This document shows positions 10,653 through 21,959 of a DNA stretch of 64,000 nucleotides, piece by piece. The stretch comes from Pholiota molesta (taxonomy: Eukaryota > Basidiomycota > Agaricomycetes > Agaricales > Strophariaceae), in the NCBI GenBank assembly GCA_014925825.1, contig JACGCK010000005.1, positions 248,001-312,000 of the forward strand, written 5' to 3'. Positions within the stretch are counted from its first letter, which is position 1; each line of letters begins with the position of its first letter. The translations under genes and the position numbers were made by a program. The notes beneath the pieces were generated by a model. It worked only from the letters and a program-made list of their open reading frames with translations, searched no databases and was not told the origin of the DNA.

Positions 10653-11771
10653 ATGGCCGATGCACTTCCCCCTCAGACATGGCTTCCAGGTGAGGCCCCT
10701 CGTATTCGACATAACCTTATCTGACTTGTGAACCTAAGAATACGACACGCTGCTGCAAAACATCGCATCCACAGATCTCGTTGAGTGCGTTAAGCTCCAG
10801 TCTTCAGTGTCACACACCTGAACTCGTCGCCTTTAGCAGCTCAGATTGGGACAAGCTTCGCGATATCATCAAACAAAAGATAGAAAAGGTGGCTTGAATC
10901 CTGCGCGTGCGTCTATTGAATTCTAAACCGTATCATCTGCAGAATATCTCACTCTTCTTAACGACGACTCAGAAACCTCCACCACCTGCACCTTATCTGC
11001 CAATAAACACCCCTGAAGGGGGCTCAAACTCCCACCATTCCCACCTCGCAAACTTTACAACGATGTTTCTACCAGCTATATGAATGAGGAGGAGGCGAAT
11101 GCTTTGAAGAACGTTATATTTGCTCAAATAGATCAATACGAAGGGTCGGTTTCACTATCTTATCAATAGTGCAAGAATGACCTTGCTTGTTTAGAAATCC
11201 GCCATTCACGATCCAGCGTCTTTGCGAACTGTGTATAGAACCCAAAAGGCACTACAAAAGCGTCGGAAAGTATCTTCGGGCGGTCGAGAAAACCCTCCTT
11301 GTTACATCCACTTGGGATAGCTTCCCTCCTTTGACTCAGAGCGAAATTTATTCTGCTGGACGAAGCGCGATAACTCTAGGATCGACCCTTCAATCTGCGC
11401 CCAGCACGCCATTATTCTCCCCTATACCCTTCCTCCATGATGATGCGCGAAGATCGAAATCTCGGAGCCCACCTCCAACACCGTTGAATTTGAATTCAAC
11501 GATCCCGTTGGCCGAAGAGGGTCCTAATATGCCAGCACTAGGCCTCGTCGATGAAATGGATGATCCCAGTCCCGGTCATATGAGCGACCATCCTACACCC
11601 CTCTCTTCAGTGACCACGATGCCTGACGCTGCGAAATCATCACGACCGTTCTTGGGCAGTCTCGACCAACGGTTCGTCAAATCAGAAGATACGATGGATG
11701 TCACTACCCAGGCTCCCACCGAATCAGATAGCATGGAAATGGACGAAGACAAAGAGAATGCAAAATCATGA
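10653..11771 (+). CDS. Protein phosphatase 4 regulatory subunit 2 family
   Basis: Regulatory subunit that directs the PP4 catalytic subunit, known for roles in DNA-damage recovery and mitosis. Exons: 10653-10689, 10739-10784, 10837-10888, 10943-11144, 11195-11771. The family core is PEYDTLLQNIASTDLVE, WDKLRDIIKQKIEKNI, KLYNDVSTSYMNEEEANAL and PPFTIQRLCELCIEPKRHY followed by LRAVEKTLLVTST. The C-terminal third is low-complexity, Ser/Pro-rich and acidic (SDSMEMDEDKENAKS), as expected for PPP4R2. The frame breaks in a G-run at 11018-11022; one extra G restores GGLKLPPFPPRKLYN. No other break is seen. Confidence 0.88.
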
Positions 11772-12067
11772 TTGGTCCCCTAAACACTGAAATAAAACAT
11801 GTGTTTAGTCAATACGTATGATTCAGATGGAACATTCTGTAATAAGTCCGCATTCCAATGAAGTGAAATGCGATGCATGTTCGATTTTTCCTTATAAACA
11901 TGAGTCCTTGGATAGCAAGAGAAATAAAACGACGAAGTGCATTTTCCTCCAATAAATTGATTGCACGTGTTTGGACGGCTAACTGAATGATATCATGGCT
12001 TGAACCTGCTTGAACTCTCTGAAGTCTCTCGTACATATCTCTGACCTTCTCTAACTCTATTCCAACT

Positions 12068-13442
12068 ATGCTCGGCATTGAAGACTATGGTAGCGACGAC
12101 GAGTCAAGTCGAAGGGGCTCCCCCGAACCTGTGCAACAATCAACGAGTCAACTGCCCAAAGCGCTACCAAAGGCTATAAAGTCTCAGCGGGCACCCAAGA
12201 AAATCACCATCGCTTTGCCGTCTCTCTCAGCGCCTAGCAAAGACGATCAAGACCGAGAGCCGGAAAATGACAGGCCGATGAAAAAGCAGAGAACAGGAGC
12301 TGGTGTATCATCTCTGTTGTCTATGTTGCCCACTCCGAAGGAGAGCAACCCCACCCCTCCTCCTACGCAACGTGTTCTTGGTGGCGGATCTGGCCGTGGG
12401 TTGAACTTCCAGACTAAATCTCAAACTCAAAGTGTGGAATCAACAAAACTTCAGCCGACCATCGATGATACTTCTCATGGCGGAGATACCCCAGTTCAGG
12501 TTGAGGATTCAGAGCCCTCACCGGTTCCATCCACTCTTTTCCGTCCGACATCACTTGCAAAGGGGAAAAAGAACATCTCCATAGAGGAGACAAACGTCAA
12601 CCAAGTCAGACCAACACAATCTGTAACGACCATACAATCCATTGCCACTTCTACACCTGCACCAGCACCTGCCTCTGATTTCTTCTCTTTTTCTTCCTTG
12701 GGTGAGTCATTCACTCATACGTGGAAACTATTCAAGTATCTCATTTTTTTATAGGATCTTCCTCGAAATCGAGCTCGAAATCTTCTGATAATAATGACTT
12801 CCTTACAGCACCTTCAACATCTCTCCTTGGCACCTTCTCCGCGGCCCCCGAACTACCAACATTTGAACCACCGGAACCCACCCGAGAGGATCCATACCCC
12901 GGTTACTATCAATTGCCTTCTGGGACATGGGCTGCCTACGATACTGAATATTATGGCAAATTTATGAAGAAATGGGAAGCTGAATACAATGCGCATGTCC
13001 GGGCCTAGAGAAGGGTACCATCAAGGGTTTCGAAGGTCTCCAAAGTGCAGACGTGGAGGAGGTTGACGCGCTGAAAGAAATGGAAAAGGCAAAGAGAGAA
13101 ATCCAAGAGAGGGAAGAGAAGAAGGCTGTTACTCAAGGAGCTGGTGGTGGCCCTGTTGCGCCCAAGATGAACATCAGTGTATGTCTTTTTATTAGCATTT
13201 GCAAATAGGTCCAGCCTATCTGACCATTCTATAGGCAAGCAAAATGAGCGGCGTTGCTCGTTCGCGGCATCAGCTCTCGACGCTGCTTAAAGAGGCCTAT
13301 GAGAACCGAGAAGCCCTGGAAGAGAGAATCGCCCAAGGCAAGCGTAATCGTAAGGAAGCCGGAAACAAGTATGGTAAGTTATTCAATCAGATCCTTTGTA
13401 TGAATTTTTCGGATTGATGTCTGTTTTTTTCAAGGTTTCTGA
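12068..13442 (+). CDS. PRCC family protein (proline-rich, mitotic/splicing factor)
   Basis: Homologue of human PRCC, a nuclear protein linked to pre-mRNA splicing and to Mad2B. Exons: 12068-12701, 12755-13178, 13235-13373, 13435-13442. The N-terminal two thirds are low-complexity (Ser, Pro, Thr, Gln). The conserved C-terminal block has DPYPGYYQLPSGTWAAYD, EYYGKFMKKWEAEYNAHVRA, EKGTIKGFEGL, EVDALKEMEKAKREI, MSGVARSRHQLSTLLKEAYE and a final NRKEAGNKYGF. A premature TAG at 13006-13008 interrupts the block. One extra C in the CC at 13004-13005 removes it and restores the family frame to the natural stop. The 3' end lies 41 bp from the HTD2 stop codon on the other strand. Confidence 0.88.
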
Positions 13443-13483
13443 GTTCCGGCATTTCGACGGACAACTATTCTGCGGATGCATTA

Positions 13484-14588
13484 TCATTGTTGGACTTCCA
13501 CCGTTCCTGTCATACCCACTATTCCTCCATCTTTGCACCAGACTTGTATCGTGGAGTTATTCAACCACTTCCCGTTGATTGTCAATTCCCGATTGACAAA
13601 AAGTGGATTCGTCGCGCGATATTCAAACCTGGAAAACTTCAAATTCGGATAATGAAAATTGACCGTCTCTAACAGCATCTGGGCTGTGAGTGGACCATGA
13701 ACAAGGCGTTCTACGGTAGAAGAATGTGTTAAAGGGCTGCCATCACAGTGTAGAAACTCGCATACCCGGATATCCCTCTTCTTTCTGGCAATATTCCTTG
13801 TCAAGGTGGATATGGTGAGCGTTGAACATCAATGAAGAGTATCGGAATAGCGTGACAGGTGTCGGTGTATACTTCAATGAGAAATCCGGGCTTGTTGGAA
13901 TGCCTTTCACTGAATACAACGAGCATCAATCAACGACTTGCGCTCCCAGACAACGGTGCATGTTTACCTTCTCGATCAAATATCTTCTGCCTGTTAGCGA
14001 ACATCTCTGCGTGGAAATAAACATGCGCTCTTTCTTCCACTACAGACGGCATCTGATAAACTTTTGCGAGAACTCAATCCTTTGAGTAATAAAAAGCATC
14101 GGCTTTCCTTTATCGAAACCCTTCTTTTCGCACTTGGCGACAGTGGATATTCCGGAAGTCTGTTTTCCCACCAGCAGAGGGTTGTCGTTATTCCATGTTA
14201 TGTTCCCACCGGCCCACATCCGTTTGGTGAATGGAGCAGGAGGAGAGATGTCCTCATCGGTGCCATCCTCCCGTAGGTGGGCTTCTGCTCTACGAGCATG
14301 GAAGAAGCCAAGGTGGTGGCCGAATGGTAAATGGGCACCCATTTCAGGGGCTTCATATGGTCGTCTAGTTCCATCGCGTGTTGGAAGCGTGATATACATG
14401 TCTGAAAGGTGTTCGGTGTCAAGTGAATCAACCAGTGTATGCGTAGGCGGCGATGCTATCCAATGCTCCAAATCATCTTCCTTGCTGCCTGTGCTTGAAA
14501 GCAGTCGATAGTTCGTGATTTGCTTGCAACAATTTCCTGATCGCCGTAATATGACCTGAGTCGGCCTGAGGGTGTTGCGCAGAAACAT
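13484..14588 (-). CDS. HTD2: Mitochondrial 3-hydroxyacyl-thioester dehydratase type 2-like
   Basis: MaoC/hotdog-fold dehydratase of mitochondrial type II fatty-acid synthesis, or the related mesaconyl-C4-CoA hydratase group. Exons in order of transcription: 13968-14588, 13766-13909, 13484-13710. The N-terminus is Arg-rich and looks like a mitochondrial presequence (MFLRNTLRPTQVILRRSG). Family signatures: KRMWAGGNITW, SVVEERAHVYF, FRYSSLMFNAHHIHLDKEY (hydratase-like), ERLVHGPLTAQMLLE and FSRFEYRATNPLFVNREL. The exon sum is 992 nt, one short of 331 codons. One missing base near 14060, at the joint before VVEERAHV, explains this. The exact substrate cannot be told from sequence. Confidence 0.85.
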
Positions 14589-14814
14589 TCAAGTCGTTAA
14601 TGGAATAGCGGAACAGTTAATGCAATACCACTGGAGTATCGTATAAGCAGGTAGGGACTTGTTAAGTGTAAAGTCGATAGTTCGGTACTCAAGGTGTGCT
14701 ATGCGAAACTAACGCTTCAACGTGGGGCCGAATTGCCGGAGAGAGATCATTAAAGCTTTTCCACACCCAAAAAAGATTGAGCCCTCTCACTTCTCTCTCT
14801 TCGCTGAACTGAAC

Positions 14815-16103
14815 ATGCCTTCTTACGCGCAAACATCGAAATTCCCCTCGAACTTTTTGGACGGATCATCGATAATGTAGCCGACTGGGAATTTGAAGAA
14901 CCCGACAAGAACAAGGACAGTTCTATCCAAAAGTATCGTGACATGGCTTTGAAAAGCTGCGCTCTTGTCTGTCGGGCGTTCCTTCCGCTGTGCAGGAAGC
15001 ATCTTTTTAAACAGATGTGTATTCATAATCAACATGATCATCGCATCATGAAAAACCTTGCTGCCTTGCTGCGAACGACTCCTGAGATCTCAACTTATGT
15101 TCGCGATCTTAATGTTCATCTCTACGGTGTCCGACCACTACCGATGGATTTGACAATATTTTCGAGGTTGGAGTCTTTTAGACTTGCATTCTCTCCAGAA
15201 CCTGGAGATTTTAGGACATACCACCTTGACTTCAATAAGATGGAACAACAGATGAAAAGCACTTTGCTTTACCCGATACCGACACTCGAAGCATTCGGAT
15301 TGAATCATATCGCAAACTTTCCATTCTATGATCTTCCGCTTCTATATCCAAATCTTCGCGAATTGGCTGTCTCAGGCATGAAGATGGACGAAATTGGTAT
15401 CCCTGCAGGAGCATCGCCTCTGCCACCCATCAAACTCGATACTTTCTCGCGTCTGGGGGCGATAATGCTCAGGATGATGCGATACAAAAATACTTCAAGT
15501 GCAGCAATCCAATGGACAACCTATCATTGATTTTTCGGATCTTAAAGAACTATTCGTTTTTTATGTCTATAATTGAAGTGGACGACGACACGAAGAATGC
15601 TCTCCGAAGTAGCTGAGCTTAGAAAAATCAATATCGCTGCAGGTGAGTGTCATATTTTTCAACTGTTGCTCGTCAGCTAAACGGCCTATTCTTAGTACTC
15701 GGGTTCCGTCTGAATGGACTTGGACAGTTGCTACTTCCTTTAGAACAAGTCTCAAGGAAATCTGCATTCACATCACTTATATGTATTTAGACTCGGATCC
15801 CCTTTCTGGCCTGTGCGAGGAGCTTGAAATATTCGGAGCCCATCCCAACGTCTTGGAACAACTGATGATTGCAGTAACCCCAAAAGATTTCGAGCGTTTG
15901 GCCGGAGATGAATGGAAAAAACTGGATCAAGTCATCGACAGATTTGCATGGCCGAAGTTGAAGAAGGTTGGGTTGGTCATAGACCTTCATCTGATTTGAT
16001 CCAGGCCTCAGACACCGATCTGATAAAAAGGTTCCTTACCTTGCCTGAAATACACTCCCCAAACTGGCCGCAAAGTCAAAGGAGGGCATTGATTTCAGTT
16101 TGA
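14815..16103 (+). pseudogene. F-box-like/LRR-type hypothetical, multiply frameshifted
   Basis: Resembles the large Agaricomycete family of F-box-like proteins. The start has IEIPLELFGRIIDNVADW, a typical F-box-like opening. It continues with ALKSCALVCRAFLPLCRKHL, then leucine-spaced repeats without clear motifs (YVRDLNVHLYG, LYPNLRELAVSGMKMDEIGI, LVIDL). An intron spans about 15649-15694. The frame changes at about 14835, 15450, 15600 and 15975, which is more breaks per length than its neighbours. Each could be a one-base loss, so it may be an intact gene with sequence errors, but this family often decays. I mark it as a possible pseudogene. Its target is unknown. Confidence 0.5.
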
Positions 16104-16384
16104 TCTAGCGAGATAGGAGAAAAACGTCGCAATCAGGTGCTTAACTTTCACCTATGTACCTAAATTAATTACAATCGCTTAAGTTCGGCTTTGGCTTGCA
16201 GATTTGTTAGCTCACCAAAGTTTCACGGCAAGGCATAAAAATCATGATTAGCAGCCCTGGCAGCAGTATACTACACAACGGTGCGCTATCGGTAATGGAA
16301 AGGTATGTAAATTACTTCTATATAATGTCGTGCAGACGCTCATCGCTACCTCTCCCATAGAGGTCCTGCGGCCAGAATTCCTTT

Positions 16385-17324
16385 CTAAGCCAACGCGAAC
16401 ATAGCGAATGCCGCCGAGAAGAGCGCAAGGCCGGCGCTTGCAGCGACTTTCGTGGCGTCTGAATTGCTGCTAGTAGATGCGGCGGCGCCAGTATCGCTGG
16501 CTGGGAGAGCAGTAGCAATACCGTGAACGCCTCCGGTCACACCAGCTGTCGTGGCGGCTTCCTATAAAATAACGTCAGGATACCATCCGAATCAAGGCGT
16601 TATACAAAGAAAGTACTTACATCGGGCTGACTGCTACCGAGGGCGACAGCAGCCGATAGGAATGCTTGGTATGTGTTGTTACCGGAGCTGGGAGCATTAA
16701 TAGCTCCAACCATGCCAATACCACAATGCGTCAGTTGCTTGCAGTGGAACCAGATGGCTGAGAATAACAAATCAGTATTCAATTATGAAGACAAATATAT
16801 CGAATTAAATTTACGACTTACGCTGAGTGTCGGTGACGTTGATTGTGAAGGTAGAAGCCAATACGAGGCCAGAGTCGAAGCCAGCGACGGAACTTGAGTT
16901 GCTGGCATCAGCAGCCAAGTATGTGCATGGATTGGCGAACGAGGACTGTGTAACTGAGTGGGGAGTGGTTCTACCAAAAAACATAGGATTAAATCACTGG
17001 ATCTCTGCTGGTGAGGAAGTTTACTAACCCTCCCGGGAAGTAGAAGGTCACCAGTGTGCCAACGGCAGCGGTGAGTTGGTGGGATTGAAAACGAAGGCGC
17101 CGTTCGCTGCAACATCAATCTAATACAGAAAATTTTAATTACCGGCATTTTTTGCGAAGAGGAAGACTAACGTTGATCTGCGTAGCATTGCTGGGTGGTG
17201 CAGATGGCACGGCCACTGCGGCAGCAGCGGTTGTACTGGGGGTGCTTGGACCTGGTGCGGGTCCGTATACCTGGGCAGTGACGAGCGCTGGGAGCAGGAA
17301 GGCAACTGCGGTCTTGGCGAACAT
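16385..17324 (-). CDS. Secreted, GPI-anchored serine-rich cupredoxin
   Basis: Extracellular copper-type cupredoxin of the fungal serine-rich group; no enzyme activity is established for the family. Exons in order of transcription: 17172-17324, 17029-17119, 16822-16970, 16621-16757, 16385-16561, about 235 aa after correction. It starts with signal peptide MFAKTAVAFLLPALVTAQVY and a Pro/Thr/Ala linker. The cupredoxin domain has GTLVTFYFPGG, TPHSVTQSSFANPC and IWFHCKQLTHCGIGMVGAIN, which hold the likely His, Cys, His and Met ligands. The C-terminus is Ser/Ala-rich with a hydrophobic tail (SAGLALFSAAFAMFALA), as for GPI attachment. A lost T near 17074 breaks the frame of exon 2; the family expects NFTAAVGTLVTF. 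Confidence 0.85.
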
Positions 17325-19147
17325 TTTCAGAGTCGTGGAAGAATGCGAAAACTCAGGGAAACAAGGCGAGGGACACAGACGTACAGACTTCTGCTATTCA
17401 TTGCCAAACTAGCTTAATATACCTTTTCCTACAGTGTGCTGCGGAAAACCTCACGCTAGGCTATGTATGTATCCTGAAGCAGATATATCCTGAAGTTCTT
17501 TTCTGCGGTTGGACGTTTATTCTCACTGTGTGTTACGGCTGTCGTGCAGTACAGGATTTCATGACTGAGTTGAGGAATGCGGGATGATCGATCAATTGTT
17601 CGATTCTAAAAATAGCTCATAACCGTCCTCTTTTAGAAGGCATACATTCCGTTGTGTGTACGGAAGAGAGAGTGTGAACATCACTCCATTTCATATCAGG
17701 CGCGAAACCTCCGTTTAATCTTCCAGTTGGCGCATGCCACTCAACGATAAGATCCTACCATCAAAGGCGGTGAGAATTCTGCAATTGTGGCTCAATGGCC
17801 ATGATAAACATAATCTCCGGCTTCGTCTTCACCGAACAGCGTCTCCGAGCCGCATCGGATACCGGTAGTTTGAGGTGTACATAACCATTCTTCTAGCCAG
17901 ATGCGCCTACCGAGGGAGCTGAGATCAGTATCACGAAATGAGTTTTGCTCCATGCAGATAACATGCCTTTTTACTCTTACGCTTCAGTGGCGTGCGTTAA
18001 CGCGTTTATTTCATGGTCGGGTGATTCTTTTCTCACAGGCTTCAGAATATTCTGCCTGACAGCCTCGACGCATACCCCCAGGAATGGTGCAAGCATGACC
18101 TGTTCGTAATCTCCCACAATGTACGGGACGATCATTTACCGTCCGAGAACGCCATGTCGAAAGATAACCTACCTCCAATTCTCTCATGGGCATTGGCGAC
18201 GTAATGCACTAGCGCCATTGATTTACTGCGCGCAGTGCTTATCGTTATTCTAGAATGCCCATCGTCGTCAGATGTGTACGATGAGTCCCAATTAGTGAAT
18301 GTGTACCTGTGGCACATAAATACTTATTACAAACCTTATATTTAACTTTTCAGAGTCTTTATAACAAGGAACTGCGGATGAGGCTATTTAAGTGTCGGCA
18401 GACGACGGCAAAAACATCGGGGAAAGCAGACATCTGGTGAACTTGAATGATAAGACTTTGACCCGTGCCACACACTAAACATACCAGTGGTAATTGTCGT
18501 CGCCGTCATATGTGCTGCCTTGAATGAATGATTTCGGTAGTGATGTTTAATAACATGGGATATAGAAGAATCGGACAGTATAGAAATTGAGCCATTCTTC
18601 GTTGCTGGGCGTTTGGTGGAGGGAATAATTGATTGAGAAACCCAACACTAGCTAGGGTATACATAGATGTAGCAGTGACTGACAAATCTGTCTCTGTCTG
18701 TAATCAACTTATTACCTTGGGATATTCTCAGGCTTAGAGCGACATGGTAACACTTCGATAGGATTTACAACTTTCACTCGATCTGAAGCGACAGCCTTGC
18801 AAACGTCAGTTGAAGGCTCCCCGGACCTTCGACAGTGGAGCTAACAAAGGAACGGCCAAGGAACGGCATGAAGTCAATCCCCAAGTTGTGACAGATTGAT
18901 CTCGAAGGAAAAAGATTCCATGTCAAGAACATAAATCCTGATAGGCCTGATCCTCGATGCCTCGGTCTCGAATACCCAGCAGTTGTTGAGCAGTTGCCAA
19001 CATGATTCGAGCCAGAAATAGAAATAGACCACTGTTTGGCAGTGTCTGCCATGGACAGCTTGGCCAAGCATGTCCAAAGATGAGCACCGGACCGGCGGCG
19101 CGCTAATTAACATCCACCTCGATGACTCTGCCAGTGGCCACCATACG
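17325..19147. other. Intergenic region without recognised gene
   Basis: About 1.8 kb between the cupredoxin promoter and SNF8. Only short overlapping open frames (60-120 codons) on both strands, none with a recognisable motif or a consistent splice pattern. The cupredoxin promoter must lie just above 17325 and the SNF8 5' UTR just below 19148. No repeats noticed. Confidence 0.5.
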
Positions 19148-19894
19148 ATGCGCAGAGGCGTCGGATTAGCTGCATTTGATCGCCAGGAGCAGTCAAAACG
19201 CTCCTTTGCAGAACTCTCCTCCGAGCTCTCCAAAGGTCAGGTCGAGAATCTCCACAAGCAGCTCGACCAATTCCGCACGGCTCTCGCACACTTCGCCTCC
19301 ACCCACCGCGACTCGATCAAAAATGACCCTACCTTCCGCCATGCCTTCCAGCAGATGTGCGCTTCCATTGGTGTCGATCCACTTGCCGGTCCGAGGAAGG
19401 GCGGCTGGTGGGCCGAGCTGCTGGGTTTAGGCGATTGGCAGTACGAATTGGGCGTGCAGATCGTGGACGTCTGTGTCAGCACGAGGGAGCAGAACGGGGG
19501 ATTGATTGCTATGACTGAGCTTGTGCGTCTCGTCAGCAAGCTGCGCGGCGTGAGTGGGGGAGGCATCACGGAGGAAGACGTCATCAGCAGCATCAAGACA
19601 CTGCAGCCCCTCGGTGCTGGGTACCAGGTTGTTGAGATCGACGGCCGAAAGATGGTCCGCAGTGTAGTGAAAGCCCTCGATGACGATCAAACTGTCATCT
19701 TGGCAATTGCACAGGAAGCAGGAGGCCGCGTAGTTGAAGATCAGCTCATCCAGCGCAAGGGCTGGACGCGAGATCGTGCTCGCGCTGCACTAGAGAACAT
19801 GCTCCTAAGGGATGGTCTGTGCTGGTTAGATACACAGGATGAACGGACGGGCCGGTCCTACTGGATATTCTCTGCCATGCAATGGGATGTGTGA
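19148..19894 (+). CDS. SNF8: ESCRT-II subunit SNF8/Vps22
   Basis: Subunit of ESCRT-II, which sorts ubiquitinated cargo into multivesicular bodies. Single exon of 248 codons plus stop. I start at 19148 because MRRGVGLAAFDRQ is the family's usual N-terminus; an in-frame ATG at 19070 would add 26 non-conserved residues. Next come a coiled-coil helix (LSKGQVENLHKQLDQFRTAL), the Vps22 block FQQMCASIGVDPLAG and GWWAELLGLGDWQYELGVQI, then two winged-helix domains ending in LCWLDTQDERTGRSYWIFSA. An intronless gene is unusual among its intron-rich neighbours, and the frame is intact throughout. Confidence 0.95.
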   Translation: MRRGVGLAAFDRQEQSKRSFAELSSELSKGQVENLHKQLDQFRTALAHFASTHRDSIKNDPTFRHAFQQMCASIGVDPLAGPRKGGWWAELLGLGDWQYELGVQIVDVCVSTREQNGGLIAMTELVRLVSKLRGVSGGGITEEDVISSIKTLQPLGAGYQVVEIDGRKMVRSVVKALDDDQTVILAIAQEAGGRVVEDQLIQRKGWTRDRARAALENMLLRDGLCWLDTQDERTGRSYWIFSAMQWDV

Positions 19895-20040
19895 ATTTGA
19901 CTGTGTCAGTCCTCCTTTATTTAAACGTTCAACGGCCTTGACGCTCTAATATCAGGTCGTTTTCTCACTCGGAATGTATCATATAATAATACACATTACA
20001 ATACAAATCAGTAAACAGAGAAAGGGTTACATTTCTACTT

Positions 20041-21959
20041 CTAGATAAAGTTGTATTCTAATGAAGTTTTTGGAGCCGATTGTGTTGGTTCCGCGGGGAT
20101 AGGACTAGGTGCCCTCACAGGCTCTTCTGCAGCAAAATTAGAAAGTATCTATTGCCAGAGCACAAGTAACTCACCTTTGATGTCGACTTTCCCTCCAGTG
20201 GTCATGCCAAAGACCGCAAAATTGACGCGTTTTACATCCAGCGTCCGCAGATTGACAAGGACCAGGGTACCTGTCTCAGCAAAGCTTGGAACCATGACTA
20301 TACGACATCGTACAGACTCCCTGTCCTTTTGTTTCGTGGCTTGGTGTTCAGCTTTTACGAGTTTTGTTGCGAACTTCTTCTGTCCACCCACGATATAGAT
20401 ATCAGGCGTCTCTGTTATCATGAAAGGATCTTCAGAGAAGTATGGGTGGCACCATAGAGTATCAGGCGCAGTTGGTGCCATGTGTCGCCATCTGAGCGTG
20501 GACTCCAATATGGACAGGCGTGTGTTAGGCGGAGAAGGAAGATATTTGAACATATCATTAAGGGGCTGTCCCGAATTAATCAAGATGTTTCTTTTTATCG
20601 GTGGTCGCGTTGACTCCGAAGAAGATTCCAGGTCCGTGTCAGACGCGAGTGTTAAATATGTTGGATTCGTTTCACAGGAAAATGTAGAGTATCGAGCAGC
20701 GTCACCGAACATCGCACGAGGAAATGGTTGTTGGGGCATAATAGTGCCAGAAGGATCTGTTTCACCAGGTAGAATATGTATTGGCAAAGTGGCTGCAATA
20801 TCGCTGAGGGTAGAGGCCAGGCTTAAGACTGGATGAGCAGAGAAACTCGTCGCGTCATATCCATATCGACGCTGCCAGACGGAAATAGGTCAACTACACA
20901 GAATAGAAAATAGGAAATGGCCACGCACAGCTTTCTTCTCATCAATAGTCGAAATTCCCTCCGTTATGATTGGGTCGATTACGGCGAGTGAATCTCCCGC
21001 AATTATCAAACGCGAGATATTGGCAGCAGAAACTTGATCATTGACAGTACCACCTTCACCAGTCAGATACTCCGTTAGTAGCTGTATCTGTGCATCGGAT
21101 GGTGAAAGCGAGCCAATGTCGAGGCCAGAGACGACCGCTATCCATTCATCAGAAGAATCATCCTGGACTGATCATAGCGAAAGAAAGAAAAAGTTAGGGA
21201 AAAAGCGCAGTCGAGGGGACATTTCGGGATGATCCTTACCGTCAACGTCCATTTTATCTTCCTCAGGTCCTGTCTCCATTGGTTGAGGTGCCATTTCCGG
21301 ATAGCATAGGTCAATCACTTCGAATTCTCCGGTAGGGGTTTCCATTCCCAGGGCACCGACTATAACGCCAGTCACCAGTTTAGCATCCTTGACACGATCT
21401 CCCACAAGCATTATTCGGCCTGATTCATCTTCGAGCATGATGCCATCTTCGGACGAAAAAAACTTTATTGGTGGAGGGGGAGCGGGGATAGATTGCTGGC
21501 ACATAACAGAATTAAATGGTTAGAGGATTTCTTCTCACTGGCGCAGAGTAAGGCAGTCCTTACATCACGCGCAATATCCTCCATGACATTAGGCTTCAGT
21601 GGCATGTCCATATAAATGGTGCCCACAATATAACAAAGTTTGCCCTTTTCGACCTCAAGGCACGGGGAACTAGTATGGGGTTACCTAACCGTATTCAATA
21701 GGATGTGAGTAGTCATGGTATCGGAACAAGGTCATTGAATGGACGCACCTGCCAAAGTTTCCCAACGCCTTCGAGCATGTTCCTCCACAAATCCTCGCAA
21801 GAGTCTCAATCGTATAAAGTATATGTTCGAGTATTGATGCCTATATGACTTTTGCGATGGACCTATTAGAAAAGATGGTGTCTTGGGTCCTGGAGGGAGG
21901 ACGACTGTTGATGGTCGAGAGAGAGTGGGAGGGAGAGCACTTCGCAGATAGTTGAGCAT
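20041..21959 (-). CDS. POLD2: DNA polymerase delta small subunit (POLD2/Cdc1/Pol31)
   Basis: B-subunit that links the catalytic subunit to the rest of Pol delta. Exons in order of transcription: 21749-21959, 21564-21684, 21240-21495, 20929-21167, 20175-20871, 20041-20126. The frame-corrected sum is 537 codons. Features: SYRHQYSNIYFIRLRLLR, VEKGKLCYIVGTIYMDMPLK (OB fold), MLEDESGRIMLVGD, LVTGVIVGALGMETPTGEF, WIAVVSGLDIGS (phosphoesterase-like fold), LPIHILPGETDPSGTIMPQQ and VLVNLRTLDVKRVNF. A lost C in the run at 21677-21680 breaks exon 2; the family pattern there is NPHTSSPCLEV. The upstream region has MCB-like boxes. At 536 aa it is somewhat longer than yeast or human homologues. Confidence 0.93.

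Noticed and set aside
11809..12078. 89-codon minus-strand frame overlapping the PRCC start
   Set aside because: Its start lies inside PRCC exon 1, no family is recognisable and no splice context supports it. Most likely a chance frame in the spacer.
14750..15041. Minus-strand frames opposite the F-box-like gene
   Set aside because: Shadows of the plus-strand coding sequence with no motif of their own.
19070..19147. Upstream in-frame start for SNF8
   Set aside because: The extra 26 residues are not conserved, and MRRGVGL is the usual N-terminus.
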